The notes: generated from the sequence alone by a model not told the origin. Counted from the stretch's first letter, positions 19,330 through 28,283 are shown. The stretch: 64,000 bases of DNA from Caulobacter vibrioides (GCF_002858865.1 NZ_PJRR01000019.1:372001-436000); one strand, 5' to 3'. A program made the numbers and translations.

Positions 19330-20043
19330 TTACAACCGCCCCGTCGCCACCGCCAACGTCAGGCGGAGCTTCTTCTCCAGCTCGCCCATCTCACGGCCCG
19401 ACACATAGGCGCGCGCCAGGGCCGCCGGGGCCACGGCGGGGAACGCCGCCACGGGCAATCCCCTCACCTCGCTCCGCGCGGCCTTCAACTGGGCCTCGAC
19501 CCGCTGCTTCACGTCGGCTTGCGTCCAGTCTTCGGGCAGCCGCGAGCGGCCCGCCGACTTCAGCCGCCAAAGTCCCGAAAGCCCCCAGGCGCGCGCTGCG
19601 CCCTTGACCGCGTGCGGATCGGCGGCGGGGTCGAGCCGTCGCGCCGCGAGCACCGCCAGCGCGCCGGCCGTGCCGTCGATATAGGCCAGCACCGCCGCCT
19701 CGTCCTTCAGCGGTCCCTCATCAAGGTCGACGAACCGGGCCTCGGCCAGCACCGCCAAGGCGTTTGGATCAAAGGCGGAGGCCGCCAGGGCCTCGACATT
19801 GGGATGCTTGCGCGGCGGCTTGCCGGCGGCGATCTCTTCCATCGCCTCGCGCCACCAAGTCAGGCGGATCTCGCCCATCAGGGCGTTCGACACGCCGCCG
19901 GCCACGCGGGCCAGCTCGTAGTTCAGGCCATAGAGGGCGATCACGTCGGCGCGGGCGGCCGGATCGGCGATGAAGCGCGTCGCCAGCCAGCGGTCGGGAT
20001 CGACGCGGCGGACGAGGTCGTCGAGGGTCTCGGTGTCGGCCAT
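19330..20043 (-). CDS. Squalene/phytoene synthase family protein
   Basis: 237 residues, shorter than typical phytoene synthases (about 300). The start MADTETLDDLVRRVDPDRWLA matches the family's N-terminus. Conserved pieces are FIADPAARADVIALYGLNYELARV, the RLTWWREAMEE block, and RAWGLSGLWRLKSAGRSRLP. In standard enzymes two aspartate-rich motifs (DxxxD) bind the diphosphates. Here those motifs are not convincing, so enzymatic activity is uncertain. Relatives of this short type are found near mitochondrial-like assembly factors (NDUFAF6-like), and that role is possible. Confidence 0.75.
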   Translation of the reverse strand: MADTETLDDLVRRVDPDRWLATRFIADPAARADVIALYGLNYELARVAGGVSNALMGEIRLTWWREAMEEIAAGKPPRKHPNVEALAASAFDPNALAVLAEARFVDLDEGPLKDEAAVLAYIDGTAGALAVLAARRLDPAADPHAVKGAARAWGLSGLWRLKSAGRSRLPEDWTQADVKQRVEAQLKAARSEVRGLPVAAFPAVAPAALARAYVSGREMGELEKKLRLTLAVATGRL

Positions 20044-20054
20044 GGGGTCCAGAA

Positions 20055-20086
20055 CGAAGAAGGCCCGCCGCGAGTCGCGACGGGCC
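20055..20086 (-). terminator. Rho-independent-like terminator of the PuuD-N-type gene
   Basis: On the minus strand, an 11-bp stem GGCCCGTCGCG/CGCGGCGGGCC with one G-U pair and loop ACT (20062-20086) is followed by TTCTTCGTTCT. It lies between the membrane protein gene and the synthase gene, 30-60 bp after the former stops. Confidence 0.65.
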
Positions 20087-20114
20087 CTCCCCTTACAGCA
20101 TTTTCCAGCCGGGT

Positions 20115-20729
20115 TTAGCCAAACAGCGTCTGGTGCATCGCCATGGTGGCCAGCATCGGGATGCTGAGCAGGGTGTTGGTGCGCGAGACCAGCATGGCGG
20201 TCTTGGCGGCCTTGGCCTTGGCGTCCGCATCGGCCTCGACGATGCCGAGCGCGATCTTCTGGTTCGGCCAGATGAAGACCCAGACGTTGAAGAACATCAC
20301 CGTGGCCAGCCACATGCCCGTGCCGATGAAGGTGAAGCCCATGTCGACGCCCGGCGTATAGCCGCCCGCCAGGCCCAGGGTGAAGGCCTCGACGAGGTAG
20401 CCGCGGTTATAGGCCAGCAGCACGCCCATCACCCAGGTCGCCAGAGCGGCCCAGCGGAACCAGAACAGCGCTTCGGGCGCGATGTACTTGCTGACCGCCG
20501 GTTTCAGTTCGGCCGGGATCTGCGGCATCACCCGGATCTGCACGAAGTTGAAGTAGTACAGCAGGCCGATCCAAAGGATGCCGAACAGCACGTGCAGCCA
20601 GCGGAAGATGGCCTGGAAGTAGGTGGCGTCGTGCCCGTGCGGGCTGTGGCCGTAGCCAATCACGATCACCAGGGCCAGTACGAAGCTGACGATGATCGTG
20701 TTGCGGAAGTTCGAAAGCAGTCCAGTCAT
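20115..20729 (-). CDS. PuuD N-terminal domain-type membrane protein
   Basis: 204 residues with about five hydrophobic helices (TIIVSFVLALVIVIGYG, WLHVLFGILWIGLLYYFNFVQ, WAALATWVMGVLLAY, FIGTGMWLATVMFFNVWVFIWP, LLSIPMLATMAM). It matches the membrane part of urate hydroxylase PuuD, including histidines in RWLHVLFGILWIG that could bind haem. The cytochrome c domain of true PuuD is absent, so urate oxidation should not be assumed. Single gene followed by a terminator. Confidence 0.8.
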   Translation of the reverse strand: MTGLLSNFRNTIIVSFVLALVIVIGYGHSPHGHDATYFQAIFRWLHVLFGILWIGLLYYFNFVQIRVMPQIPAELKPAVSKYIAPEALFWFRWAALATWVMGVLLAYNRGYLVEAFTLGLAGGYTPGVDMGFTFIGTGMWLATVMFFNVWVFIWPNQKIALGIVEADADAKAKAAKTAMLVSRTNTLLSIPMLATMAMHQTLFG

Positions 20730-20824
20730 CGGTTTCCCCCTCGGATCCCATTTTCCTTAAGGGGACCATAGGGATATTTGGGAGTCGGGCAAAGTCGGGA
20801 TACCGAAGGTCGACGAAGCCCCGC

Positions 20825-21178
20825 TCAGACGGCGATCAGCGCCGCCGCCAGTCTACGGCCTTCGCTGGCCAGAACATTGTAGGTGCGCGCGGCCGCTTCA
20901 GTGCTCATGAACTCCAAGCCGACACCGGCCGCCTTCAGGGCGTCACGGACCGGACGCGGCGGCAGCGCGTTGTTCAGGCCCGTGCCCAAAAGCACGAACT
21001 CGACCGCGCCCCCCGCCGCGAACACCTCGGCGAACGCGTCCGGGGTCAGGTCAGACAGCGCCGACGCAGCCCAGTCGCGCGGCTGGTCGTCGAGGATCAG
21101 CAGCGAGCCGGGCCGCCAGACGCCGGCGACCCGAAAGCCGCCGCCGCCCCAGGCGTCGATGGACGGCGGCTGGCGCAT
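20825..21178 (-). CDS. Mth938/NDUFAF3-like domain protein
   Basis: 117 residues, starting at the ATG that overlaps the secF stop (ATGA). It has the single-domain Mth938 fold pattern: IDAWGGGGFRVAGVWRPGSLLI near the start, the core VEFVLLGTGLNN, and EFMSTEAAARTYNVLASEGRRLAAALI at the end. The mitochondrial relative NDUFAF3 helps assemble complex I, and bacterial members are often downstream of secDF, as here. A role in respiratory complex assembly is inferred. Confidence 0.87.
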   Translation of the reverse strand: MRQPPSIDAWGGGGFRVAGVWRPGSLLILDDQPRDWAASALSDLTPDAFAEVFAAGGAVEFVLLGTGLNNALPPRPVRDALKAAGVGLEFMSTEAAARTYNVLASEGRRLAAALIAV

Positions 21179-22143
21179 CAGGGACGCGAGGCCTCGCCGA
21201 GCTTGATCGGCGTGGCTTCCTCTTCGCCGCGCTTGACGCCCCACAGCAGGATGATCGGCGCGCCGACATAGATCGACGAATAGGTGCCCACCGCGATGCC
21301 GAAGATCATGACGACCGAGAAGCCGAACAGGGCGTCGCCGCCGAAGATCGCCAGACCCGTCAGGGCCATGATCGCCGTGACGCCGGTGATGATGGTGCGC
21401 GAGACGATTTCGTTGATCGACAGGTCGATCACGTCCTTCAAAGGCATCTTCTTGTACTTGCGCAGGTTCTCGCGCAGGCGGTCGAAGACGACGACGGTGT
21501 CGTTCATCGAATAGCCGATCACCGTCAGCAAGGCGGCCACGGTGTTGAGGCTGAACTCGATCTTGAACAGCACGATGAAGCCGAAGGTCAGGATCAGGTC
21601 GTGCAGCAGGCCCGCGACGGCACCCAGGCCAAACTGCGGCTCAAAGCGGAACCAGATATAGACAAACATCAGGCCGACAGCGAGCACCAGCGCCAGGATC
21701 CCGCTGCGGAACAGCTCGCCCGAGACCTTCGGGCCAACCGCCGAGGGGTTGATGAACTGGACGGGATCGCCCAGCGACTGCTTCAGGGCGGTCTTGACGT
21801 TGGTCAGGGTGACGCCGGGGTCACCGCCGGCCGGCGTCTGGAACCGCACCAGGGCGCGATCAGGCGAGCCGAAGGCCTGCACCTGCACATCGCCCAGACC
21901 CTGGGCTTCGAGCGTGCTGCGAACCTTGGCCAGATCGACCGCGCGCGGGGCGGTCGAGACTTCCATAACGGAGCCGCCCTTGAAGTCGATGCCGAGATTC
22001 AGTCCGGGCTTGAACACGCCGATCAGCGAAGCGACCACGAGGACCGCGCTGATCGTCGCCATGATGCGAGCGAACTTGACGAAGGTGAGGTTGGTTTTCT
22101 GCGGGAGCAGCTTGATCAGGGGCCAGGCCATGGGTGTGCTCAC
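21178..22143 (-). CDS. secF: Protein translocase subunit SecF
   Basis: 321 residues. SecF works with SecD and YajC as a proton-driven accessory of the SecYEG translocon in the inner membrane. The first helix (IMATISAVLVVASLIGVF) is followed by GLNLGIDFKGGSVMEV and a periplasmic P4-type domain. Five further helices contain GYSMNDTVVVFDRLREN, the RND-family hallmark, and SINEIVSRTIITGVTAIMAL. It lies directly after secD (stop and start adjacent) and its stop overlaps the Mth938-like gene. Confidence 0.96.
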   Translation of the reverse strand: MSTPMAWPLIKLLPQKTNLTFVKFARIMATISAVLVVASLIGVFKPGLNLGIDFKGGSVMEVSTAPRAVDLAKVRSTLEAQGLGDVQVQAFGSPDRALVRFQTPAGGDPGVTLTNVKTALKQSLGDPVQFINPSAVGPKVSGELFRSGILALVLAVGLMFVYIWFRFEPQFGLGAVAGLLHDLILTFGFIVLFKIEFSLNTVAALLTVIGYSMNDTVVVFDRLRENLRKYKKMPLKDVIDLSINEIVSRTIITGVTAIMALTGLAIFGGDALFGFSVVMIFGIAVGTYSSIYVGAPIILLWGVKRGEEEATPIKLGEASRP

Positions 22144-23739
22144 TCAGATCGGGAGTTTCTTGGGGCGGGCGGCGCGGAACCACCAGCCGATGAGAAGCTG
22201 GCTGACCAGCACGGCGGTGAACACCGAGGTGAACACGCCGATCGACAGGGTCCAGGCAAAGCCCCGGACAGGGCCCGCGCCGAACGCGAACATGATGGCC
22301 GCCGCCACCAGGGTGGTGACGTTGGCGTCGATGATGGTGGTCATGGCGCGCGAGAAGCCTGCATCCGCCGCCAGGATCGGTGACTTTCCGGCCCGGGTCT
22401 CGTCGCGCATCCGCTCATAGATCAGCACGTTGGCGTCCACGGCCACGGCCAGGGTCAGGATTAGACCGGCGATACCGGGCAGGGTCAGGGTCGCCTGGGT
22501 CAGCGACATCGCCGCCACGATCAGCATGCAGTTGATGATCAGCGCGACGACCGCAATCCCGCCGAACAAGAGCCCGTAGCTGAGGATCATGAAGGTGACG
22601 ATGGTGATGAACGCCACGAGGGTGGAGATGGCGCCGGCGCGCACGGCGTCCGCGCCCAGTTCGGCGCCGACGGTGTTCTGCTGCTCGACCTTCAGGGGCG
22701 CGGGCAGCGCGCCTGAACGCAGCAGCAGGGCCAGGTCGGCCGCGCTCTCGACCGTGAACGAGCCCGTGATGATGCCCGAACCGCCGGGGATAGCGCCGTT
22801 GATCACCGGCGCCGAGATCACGCGACCGTCCAGGACGATCGCGAACCGCTTGCCGACATTGCGGGCCGTGGCGTCGCCGAACTTGCGCGAGCCGGAGCCA
22901 TTGAACTTGAACGAAACGGCCGGAGCGCCTCGGTCATCGAAGCTCTGACGGGAATCGACCAGTTCGTCACCCGAAACCAGCGCGCGCTTCCGCACGACAT
23001 AGACGGGCTGAAAATCATCGCCGGGCAGCGCCTCGGAGCCCGGCGGAATCCGGCCGGCCGCGATATCCTCCGGCGTGACGGAATCATCGACCATCTGGAA
23101 CGTCAGCTTGGCGGTCTTGCCGACCACGGCCTTCAGACGCTCGGGATCGCTCTCGCCGGCGGCCTGGATCACGATCCGGTCGGCGCCTTGGCGCGTGATG
23201 TTCGGCTCCTTGGTGCCAAGGCTGTCGATACGGCGGCGAATGGTTTCGATGCTCTGATCGACAGCCATCGACGCATCCTGAGCCGCAGCTTCCGGGATGA
23301 AGGAAAGCTCCAGGCGCTGATCGTCACGCTTGTTCACATTGACGTCGCGACCGCTGATCGAGCCGGCGAACGGCGAGCCGACCGAGCGGCGCAGCAGGTT
23401 GGCGGCCTCGTCGACCTTGGCTGCGTCGGCGATGCGGAGCCGGACCGTGCCGTTGACTTCAGCCAGTTCGCCGAAGGTGATCTGCTCGCCCCGCAGAACG
23501 GTGCGGACATCCTCGACGAGGTTCTTCAGGCGCTCCTTGCGCAGGGCGTCAGTGTCGACCTCGTACATCAGGTACGAGCCGCCCTGCAGGTCGAGGCCGA
23601 GGTTCAGCTTCTGCTTGGGCAACCAGTCCGGAAAGCTATCCAGCGTCTTCTGCGGCAGGAGATTGGGCAAGGTGAAGAGAATGCCGAAGATCACCGAGAA
23701 GGTGACCAAGACAATCTTCCAGCGAGACAGTGTCAGCAT
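22144..23739 (-). CDS. secD: Protein translocase subunit SecD
   Basis: 531 residues. The N-terminal membrane helix (KIVLVTFSVIFGILFTLPN) leads to GLDLQGGSYLMYEVD, the large periplasmic P1 domain with SLGTKEPNITRQGADRIVIQ, and the P1 head. Five C-terminal helices carry the RND motif DANVLIYERMRDE. Order yajC-secD-secF on the minus strand is standard. Confidence 0.97.
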   Translation of the reverse strand: MLTLSRWKIVLVTFSVIFGILFTLPNLLPQKTLDSFPDWLPKQKLNLGLDLQGGSYLMYEVDTDALRKERLKNLVEDVRTVLRGEQITFGELAEVNGTVRLRIADAAKVDEAANLLRRSVGSPFAGSISGRDVNVNKRDDQRLELSFIPEAAAQDASMAVDQSIETIRRRIDSLGTKEPNITRQGADRIVIQAAGESDPERLKAVVGKTAKLTFQMVDDSVTPEDIAAGRIPPGSEALPGDDFQPVYVVRKRALVSGDELVDSRQSFDDRGAPAVSFKFNGSGSRKFGDATARNVGKRFAIVLDGRVISAPVINGAIPGGSGIITGSFTVESAADLALLLRSGALPAPLKVEQQNTVGAELGADAVRAGAISTLVAFITIVTFMILSYGLLFGGIAVVALIINCMLIVAAMSLTQATLTLPGIAGLILTLAVAVDANVLIYERMRDETRAGKSPILAADAGFSRAMTTIIDANVTTLVAAAIMFAFGAGPVRGFAWTLSIGVFTSVFTAVLVSQLLIGWWFRAARPKKLPI

Positions 23740-23896
23740 GGATAAAAGCTCGGAGCGACGCCGGGTGACGCCTGGATTTGCGCTGAGACCGGGCCGCCAG
23801 ACGATGACCGCCTGACGCCGGGGACCCAGATCAACACGTCCGGAGTCCCTTCAAAGAGGCATCCGAACCGATGGCTACTACGCTTGGAACGTCAGA

Positions 23897-24208
23897 TCAG
23901 TTCTTGGCGTCGTTGGCGGCGGCCGGTTCGCCCTTGGTGCGGACTTCGGCGATCATGCCCTTAACGACCTTGACGGTCACGCCCGTGGCGATCTCAACGC
24001 CCACTTCGCGGTCTTCGACGCGGACGATCTTGCCGATCATGCCGCTGGACAGCACGACGGTGTCGTTGCGCTTCAGGTTGTTGAGCATGTTCAGATGCTC
24101 TTTCTGACGCTTCTGCTGCGGGCGGATCAGCATGAAGTAGAACAGCACGACCATCAGGATGATGGGCAGGATGTTCATCAGGGTCGCTGCGGTGGAACCG
24201 GTGGGCAT
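23897..24208 (-). CDS. yajC: Preprotein translocase subunit YajC
   Basis: 103 residues. A single membrane helix (LMNILPIILMVVLFYFMLI) is followed by RPQQKRQKEH and a small cytosolic domain with NDTVVLSSGMIGKI and VKVVKGMIAEV, all typical for YajC. The start at 24208 was chosen because it gives the usual short N-terminus; an open frame runs further upstream but without family resemblance. The 157-bp gap before secD shows no terminator, so co-transcription is likely. Confidence 0.95.
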   Translation of the reverse strand: MPTGSTAATLMNILPIILMVVLFYFMLIRPQQKRQKEHLNMLNNLKRNDTVVLSSGMIGKIVRVEDREVGVEIATGVTVKVVKGMIAEVRTKGEPAAANDAKN

Positions 24209-24327
24209 GGTCTCTCCAAAAAAATCCGAATACGCGCCGCCTAGAGATAGGGTCGCGCCAAGTCGGCGGAAGCTATGCGTTCGCCTTATCTTTTGCAATG
24301 CGAGCGCGTGAGGGTATGGAGCCACAC

Positions 24328-25167
24328 ATGACCGAAGCGCTCGCCCCCCTGCTCGCCCGCATCGCCGACGCCCTGGAGCGCTTGGCTCCGGCCGCTCCGC
24401 CGGCCCCGGATTTCAGCACTGCGCGCCTGTTCCGGCACGAACCGGCGACCGCCGCCTTCGTTCCCGCGCCGGACTACCCGCTGTCGCTGGATCTGCTGGT
24501 CGGCATCGACCGGCAGAAGGCGCGGTTCGTCGAGAATCTCCGTCGCTTCGCCGAAGGCCTGCCCAGCAATCACGTCCTGCTGTGGGGCGTGCGCGGCACG
24601 GGCAAGAGTTCGGTGACCAAGGCCGCATTCATGGCCATGGCCGACACCTATCCCGACCTCACGCTGATCGAGGTCGATCGCGACGAGGTGGCCGCCCTTC
24701 CCCCGCTGTTCGACCTGCTGCGCGCCCGCGCGGAGCGGTTTGTCGTGCTTTGCGACGACCTCTCGTTCGAGGACGGCGCGGCGGCGGCCAAGGCGCTCAA
24801 GTCGGCGCTGGAGGGCGGAGTCTCAGGACCGCCCGAAAACGTGCTGTTCGTCGCCACCTCCAACCGTCGTCACCTGATGCCGCGCGATCACGTCGAAAGC
24901 CAAGGCGCCATCGCCGCCGCCGAAAACGCCGAGGAGGAGATGAGCGTCTCCGATCGCTTTGGCCTGTGGATCGGCTTTCCGCCGATGGACCAGGCGACCT
25001 ATCTGCAGGCGATCCGCAGCTACGCCGCGCGGTTTGGCCTGGACGCCGCCGATCTCGATCGCCGCGCCCTACAGTGGTCGCAGATGCGCGGCGGGCGGTC
25101 AGGCCGCGTGGCCTGGCAGTTCGTCCGGGACCTCGCCGGAGAGCTTGGTGTCGGGCTGCCGAGCTAG
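24328..25167 (+). CDS. DUF815 family ATP-binding protein
   Basis: 279 residues from the ATG at 24328 (an alternative start lies at 24316). It is an AAA+-like P-loop protein. Walker A is GVRGTGKSSVTKAAF, Walker B is RFVVLCDDLSFE, and a sensor-like NVLFVATSNRRHLMPRD follows. Further family marks are YPLSLDLLVGIDRQK upstream and FGLWIGFPPMDQATYL downstream. The function of DUF815 is unknown; it often lies near yajC-secDF in alphaproteobacteria, as here, divergently transcribed. Confidence 0.9.
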   Translation: MTEALAPLLARIADALERLAPAAPPAPDFSTARLFRHEPATAAFVPAPDYPLSLDLLVGIDRQKARFVENLRRFAEGLPSNHVLLWGVRGTGKSSVTKAAFMAMADTYPDLTLIEVDRDEVAALPPLFDLLRARAERFVVLCDDLSFEDGAAAAKALKSALEGGVSGPPENVLFVATSNRRHLMPRDHVESQGAIAAAENAEEEMSVSDRFGLWIGFPPMDQATYLQAIRSYAARFGLDAADLDRRALQWSQMRGGRSGRVAWQFVRDLAGELGVGLPS

Positions 25168-25201
25168 GGTCGGGCCGCCCCCTTGCAATCCGATCAATTT
25201 C

Positions 25202-25214
25202 GAGAAAATTTCTC
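25202..25214. promoter_or_regulatory. Palindrome upstream of XRE-cupin regulator, likely operator
   Basis: GAGAAAATTTCTC, a 6-bp perfect inverted repeat around one base, followed by TTCTGTGAGATTT which extends a second imperfect copy (AAATTTCTC / GAGATTT). It is in a short AT-rich window just before the regulator's ribosome binding site, so autoregulation is the simplest reading. Confidence 0.5.
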
Positions 25215-25242
25215 TTCTGTGAGATTTGCAGAGGAGAGCTAT

Positions 25243-25842
25243 GTGCCGCCCACGGACGCCGACACCGCCGCCGACCTGGCCCTGGCCGCCCGGCTTGAGA
25301 CCCTGCGGCGGGAGCGCGACCTGTCGCTGGACGCCGCGGCCGCTCTGACGGGGCTCAGCCGGGCGACGATCTCGCGGATCGAGCGCGGAGAGACCAGTCC
25401 CACCGCCAACGCCCTGGGACGGCTCTGCAACGCCTACGGCCTGACGATGTCGCGCTTGCTGGCGGCGGTGGAGACCAGCGCGCCTCGGCTTCTGCGCGGC
25501 GTGGACGCCGCGCGTTGGCGCGATCCGGAGAGCGGCTTCCTGCGCACCCTGATCGCCCCGCCGACCGAAGGCTACGCCACCGAGCTGGCGCTGGGGGAGC
25601 TGCCGCCCGGCGCGGAGGTCCGCTACGAACTAGACCGGCCCCAGCATGAAGGGTACGCCCCCGCCGGGCGCGAGCAGTTCTTCTATCTGATCGCGGGCGA
25701 GCTCCATCTCGACATCGAGGCCGAGACCTATCGGCTGAGCCCCGGCGACTGCCTGCGCCATCACGGCGTCGACGCCAAGCGGATCGCCAATCCGGGCGCC
25801 GAGCTCGCCCGCTATCTCATCATCAACACCACGACGGTCTAG
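25243..25842 (+). CDS. XRE-family transcriptional regulator with C-terminal cupin domain
   Basis: 199 residues. The start is GTG at 25243, with the Shine-Dalgarno GAGGAG (25231-25236) at good spacing; a more upstream TTG start would run through the probable operator. The helix-turn-helix covers about residues 15-70 (LETLRRERDLSLDAAAAL, SRATISRIERGETSPTANAL). The cupin domain follows, with REQFFYLIAGELHLDIEAE and YRLSPGDCLRHHG. This architecture senses a small ligand through the cupin. The following GNAT gene is 5 bp downstream and probably in the same operon. Confidence 0.88.
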   Translation: MPPTDADTAADLALAARLETLRRERDLSLDAAAALTGLSRATISRIERGETSPTANALGRLCNAYGLTMSRLLAAVETSAPRLLRGVDAARWRDPESGFLRTLIAPPTEGYATELALGELPPGAEVRYELDRPQHEGYAPAGREQFFYLIAGELHLDIEAETYRLSPGDCLRHHGVDAKRIANPGAELARYLIINTTTV

Positions 25843-25847
25843 ACGAC

Positions 25848-26318
25848 ATGACCAAGCCGCAGCTTCGCATCATCGCCGGCGATTTCGAGGATCCTCGCAT
25901 CATCGCCCTGCTGGCCCACCACTTCGCAACCATGCGCTCCACCGGCCCGGAAGAGAGCTGTCACGTGATGCCGCTGGACGCCATGCGTCAGGCTGATCTC
26001 GACTTTTTCGCCGCCTGGGACGGCGACGCCCTGGCGGGGTTCGGCGCGGTCAAGCAGCTGGGCGACGGCCACGGCGAGATCAAGTCCATGCACACCGCCG
26101 CAGCGTATCGAGGCCGGGGCGTCGGCCAAGCCGTCCTGGATCATCTGTCGACGCACGCGCGCGCCCTGGGCTTGCAGCGTCTCAGCCTTGAGACCGGGGC
26201 TGGCGACTTCTTCGTTCCCGCTCGCGCGATGTACGCCCGCAACGGGTTCCAGACTTGCGACCCCTTCGGTGGCTACAAGCCCGATCCCAACAGCGTGTTC
26301 ATGACGCGCACGCTCTAG
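25848..26318 (+). CDS. GNAT family N-acetyltransferase
   Basis: 156 residues. The acetyl-CoA-binding motif A is clear (IKSMHTAAAYRGRGVGQAVLDHL), followed by a motif B region with MYARNGFQTCDPFGGY. The N-terminal part contains PEESCHVMPLDAMRQADLDFFAAWDG, often seen in YkkB-like members. The acceptor substrate is unknown. It follows the XRE-cupin gene and may be its target. Confidence 0.87.
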   Translation: MTKPQLRIIAGDFEDPRIIALLAHHFATMRSTGPEESCHVMPLDAMRQADLDFFAAWDGDALAGFGAVKQLGDGHGEIKSMHTAAAYRGRGVGQAVLDHLSTHARALGLQRLSLETGAGDFFVPARAMYARNGFQTCDPFGGYKPDPNSVFMTRTL

Positions 26319-26322
26319 GCGC

Positions 26323-26353
26323 AAAGAAAAGGCCCGCTCCAACGAAGCGGGCC
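26323..26353 (-). terminator. Rho-independent terminator of dipM
   Basis: On the minus strand: stem GGCCCGCT/AGCGGGCC with loop TCGTTGG, followed immediately by TTTTCTTT. It lies 9-40 bp beyond the dipM stop codon. Since the GNAT gene converges from the other side, the same hairpin may serve both. Confidence 0.85.
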
Positions 26354-26361
26354 CATCCTGA

Positions 26362-28191
26362 TCAGCGCGGCAGCACCAGCGCCGGATCGACCGGCTTGGC
26401 CTTGTCCTTCACCGTCGGCGCGTAGCGCATCTCGAAGTGCAGCTGCGGTTCGTTGACCCCACCGGTGGCCCCGACCGTGCCGAGCTGCTCGCCTTGCTTG
26501 ACCTGCTGGCGCATCTTCACATTGGTGCTGGACAGGTGCGCATAGGCCGTCACCCAGCCGTCGGCGTGCTTGACCAGCACGAGGTTGCCGAACGTCGGGA
26601 CCTGGTTGCCGGCATAGGCGATCTCGCCATCGGCCGACGACAACACCGGCGTGCCTTGCGGCGCGCGGATATTGAGGCCGTCGTTGCGCTGGCCCGTACC
26701 CTTCACGCCAAAGCTGGAGATGATGTCGCCGCGCAGCGGCCAGGCGAACTTGCCCTTGCCCGAGGCGATGATCTCGGCCTCGGTCGGCGCGGCGGCGGTC
26801 TCGATGATCGTCCGGCCGCTGCTGGGCGGCGGCGTGATCGGCTGAGCGGCGACCGGCGCGCTCGGACGCGTGGCGGCGCCGCTGGGCGTGTAGGGGATCG
26901 GGCTGGACGGCGTAGACGCTGCGGCGGCGCTGCTGTCCACGCGGGCATAGGTGTTGGCGGGCGGCGTGACCGGACGGGTGGTCGTCGTGGTCCTGATCGG
27001 CCCCTTGTCGCGGAAACCGTCGGGCAGCGCGATCTTCTGGCCCTTCTTCAGCGAGGCCGTGGCCCGCAGATTGTTCTCGGCGGCCAGCGCCTTGACGCTG
27101 ACATTGAAGCGCTTGGCGATCTCGCCCAGCGTGTCGCCCGTCTGCACGGAATAGGCCTTCTGCGTCGTCGCCGGGCCCTTGATCTTGGCGCCCAGCTTCA
27201 GCGGCTTTTCGGTGTCGAGCTTGTTGGCCTCGGCCAGCTCGCTGACGCTCATGTCGAACTTGCGGGCGATCGCCGTCAGGGTGTCGCCAGACTTGACCGT
27301 GTGGACCTGACGCGGCCCCGCCACGGTCACGACCGAACCGGTCACGCTCAAGGTCGTGGTGCTGGTGGTGGCCGGCTCGCTCGTCTCTTCGGAGACCGGC
27401 TGGCGCACGGGACGCGACGGCGTCGCGGCGGGCGCCGCAGGACGGGTGGTGGCCGGCGCCGGCTCGGCCTCGGCGACCATCGTGGCCGGCGTTCCCGGAA
27501 TCACCTGGGTGGTCTTGATCGGGCCCTTGTCCTTGTAGCCGTCGGGCAGAAGCAGCTTCTGGCCCTTCTTGATGGCCGCGCCCGACTTCAGGTCGTTCTC
27601 TTCGGCGAGGGCCGCAGCCGTCACATTGAAGCGCTTGGCGATCGCGAACATCGTGTCGCCGGTCTGCACGACATAGGCTTTGGCGGTCGTCGCAGGGCCC
27701 TTGATCTTCTGACCCAGCTTCAGGCGATAAGGCGGTTCAAGATCGTTCAGCTTGACCAGCTCGGCCCGGGTCGAGCCCATGCCGCGCGCGATGGCGTCCA
27801 GCGCGTCGCCCGACTCCACGACCCGCACCTGGGGCTTGCCCGCGACTTCGACCACGGGACCGGTCACGGTCGTGGTCACCACGGTCCGAGGCGGCGTTGC
27901 GCGAAGAACGGGCTGAGGCGCGGGCGCAGGGGTGGAGACCGGAGCCGGGGGCGGCAGTTCAGCCTGCGCGATCGGCGGCGCCGACTGGACCGGGATCGGC
28001 GTCGGACGCGGCAGGCTCTCGGCCTCGCCCGGCTGAGCCTGGATCGTCTCACCCGGCGGCGGCGCGGCCGGCTGAGTGATCGGGAAGTTCGGCGTGAAGC
28101 GCTGACCCGACTGTCCGCTGGCGTGCGCAGGGGCGCCGAGCGTTCCAGCCGTCAGAGCGATCACCGCCGCTTGCGTCCACAACTGCCTCAT
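26362..28191 (-). CDS. dipM: Cell division LysM/LytM protein DipM
   Basis: 609 residues, the length of Caulobacter DipM. There is a signal peptide (about 1-24) and a Pro-rich linker. Two LysM pairs follow, at about 121-165 with 171-216 and 295-340 with 346-390 (VQTGDTMFAIAKRFNV, VKSGDTLTAIARKFDM, VQTGDTLGEIAKRFNV). The C-terminal LytM domain is at about 481-595. The LytM zinc site is degenerate: the usual H and D are N503 and N507 (RNDGLNI), and the first H of HxH is Q583 (PQLHFE). This agrees with DipM being a non-enzymatic regulator that recruits and activates autolysins at the division site. It has its own terminator, and pcm-surE-serS lie upstream on the same strand. Confidence 0.95.
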   Translation of the reverse strand: MRQLWTQAAVIALTAGTLGAPAHASGQSGQRFTPNFPITQPAAPPPGETIQAQPGEAESLPRPTPIPVQSAPPIAQAELPPPAPVSTPAPAPQPVLRATPPRTVVTTTVTGPVVEVAGKPQVRVVESGDALDAIARGMGSTRAELVKLNDLEPPYRLKLGQKIKGPATTAKAYVVQTGDTMFAIAKRFNVTAAALAEENDLKSGAAIKKGQKLLLPDGYKDKGPIKTTQVIPGTPATMVAEAEPAPATTRPAAPAATPSRPVRQPVSEETSEPATTSTTTLSVTGSVVTVAGPRQVHTVKSGDTLTAIARKFDMSVSELAEANKLDTEKPLKLGAKIKGPATTQKAYSVQTGDTLGEIAKRFNVSVKALAAENNLRATASLKKGQKIALPDGFRDKGPIRTTTTTRPVTPPANTYARVDSSAAAASTPSSPIPYTPSGAATRPSAPVAAQPITPPPSSGRTIIETAAAPTEAEIIASGKGKFAWPLRGDIISSFGVKGTGQRNDGLNIRAPQGTPVLSSADGEIAYAGNQVPTFGNLVLVKHADGWVTAYAHLSSTNVKMRQQVKQGEQLGTVGATGGVNEPQLHFEMRYAPTVKDKAKPVDPALVLPR

Positions 28192-28283
28192 AGCGTCTCC
28201 TTTCCCGTCGGAGCTCCAAAGGGCTCCGCCAGGGTAAACCAACCTTTAACATCCTGAGACGCGATCAACGCGTCCCCAGAAAC

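Noticed and set aside
19330..20313. Longer version of the synthase-like gene starting upstream
   Set aside because: The extra N-terminus would run through the terminator hairpin at 20062-20086 and into the membrane protein gene; the family N-terminus starts at MADTETLDD.
26437..28257. A 606-codon plus-strand frame opposite dipM
   Set aside because: Translation is Arg/Gly/Leu-rich without domains; DipM on the minus strand explains the region fully.
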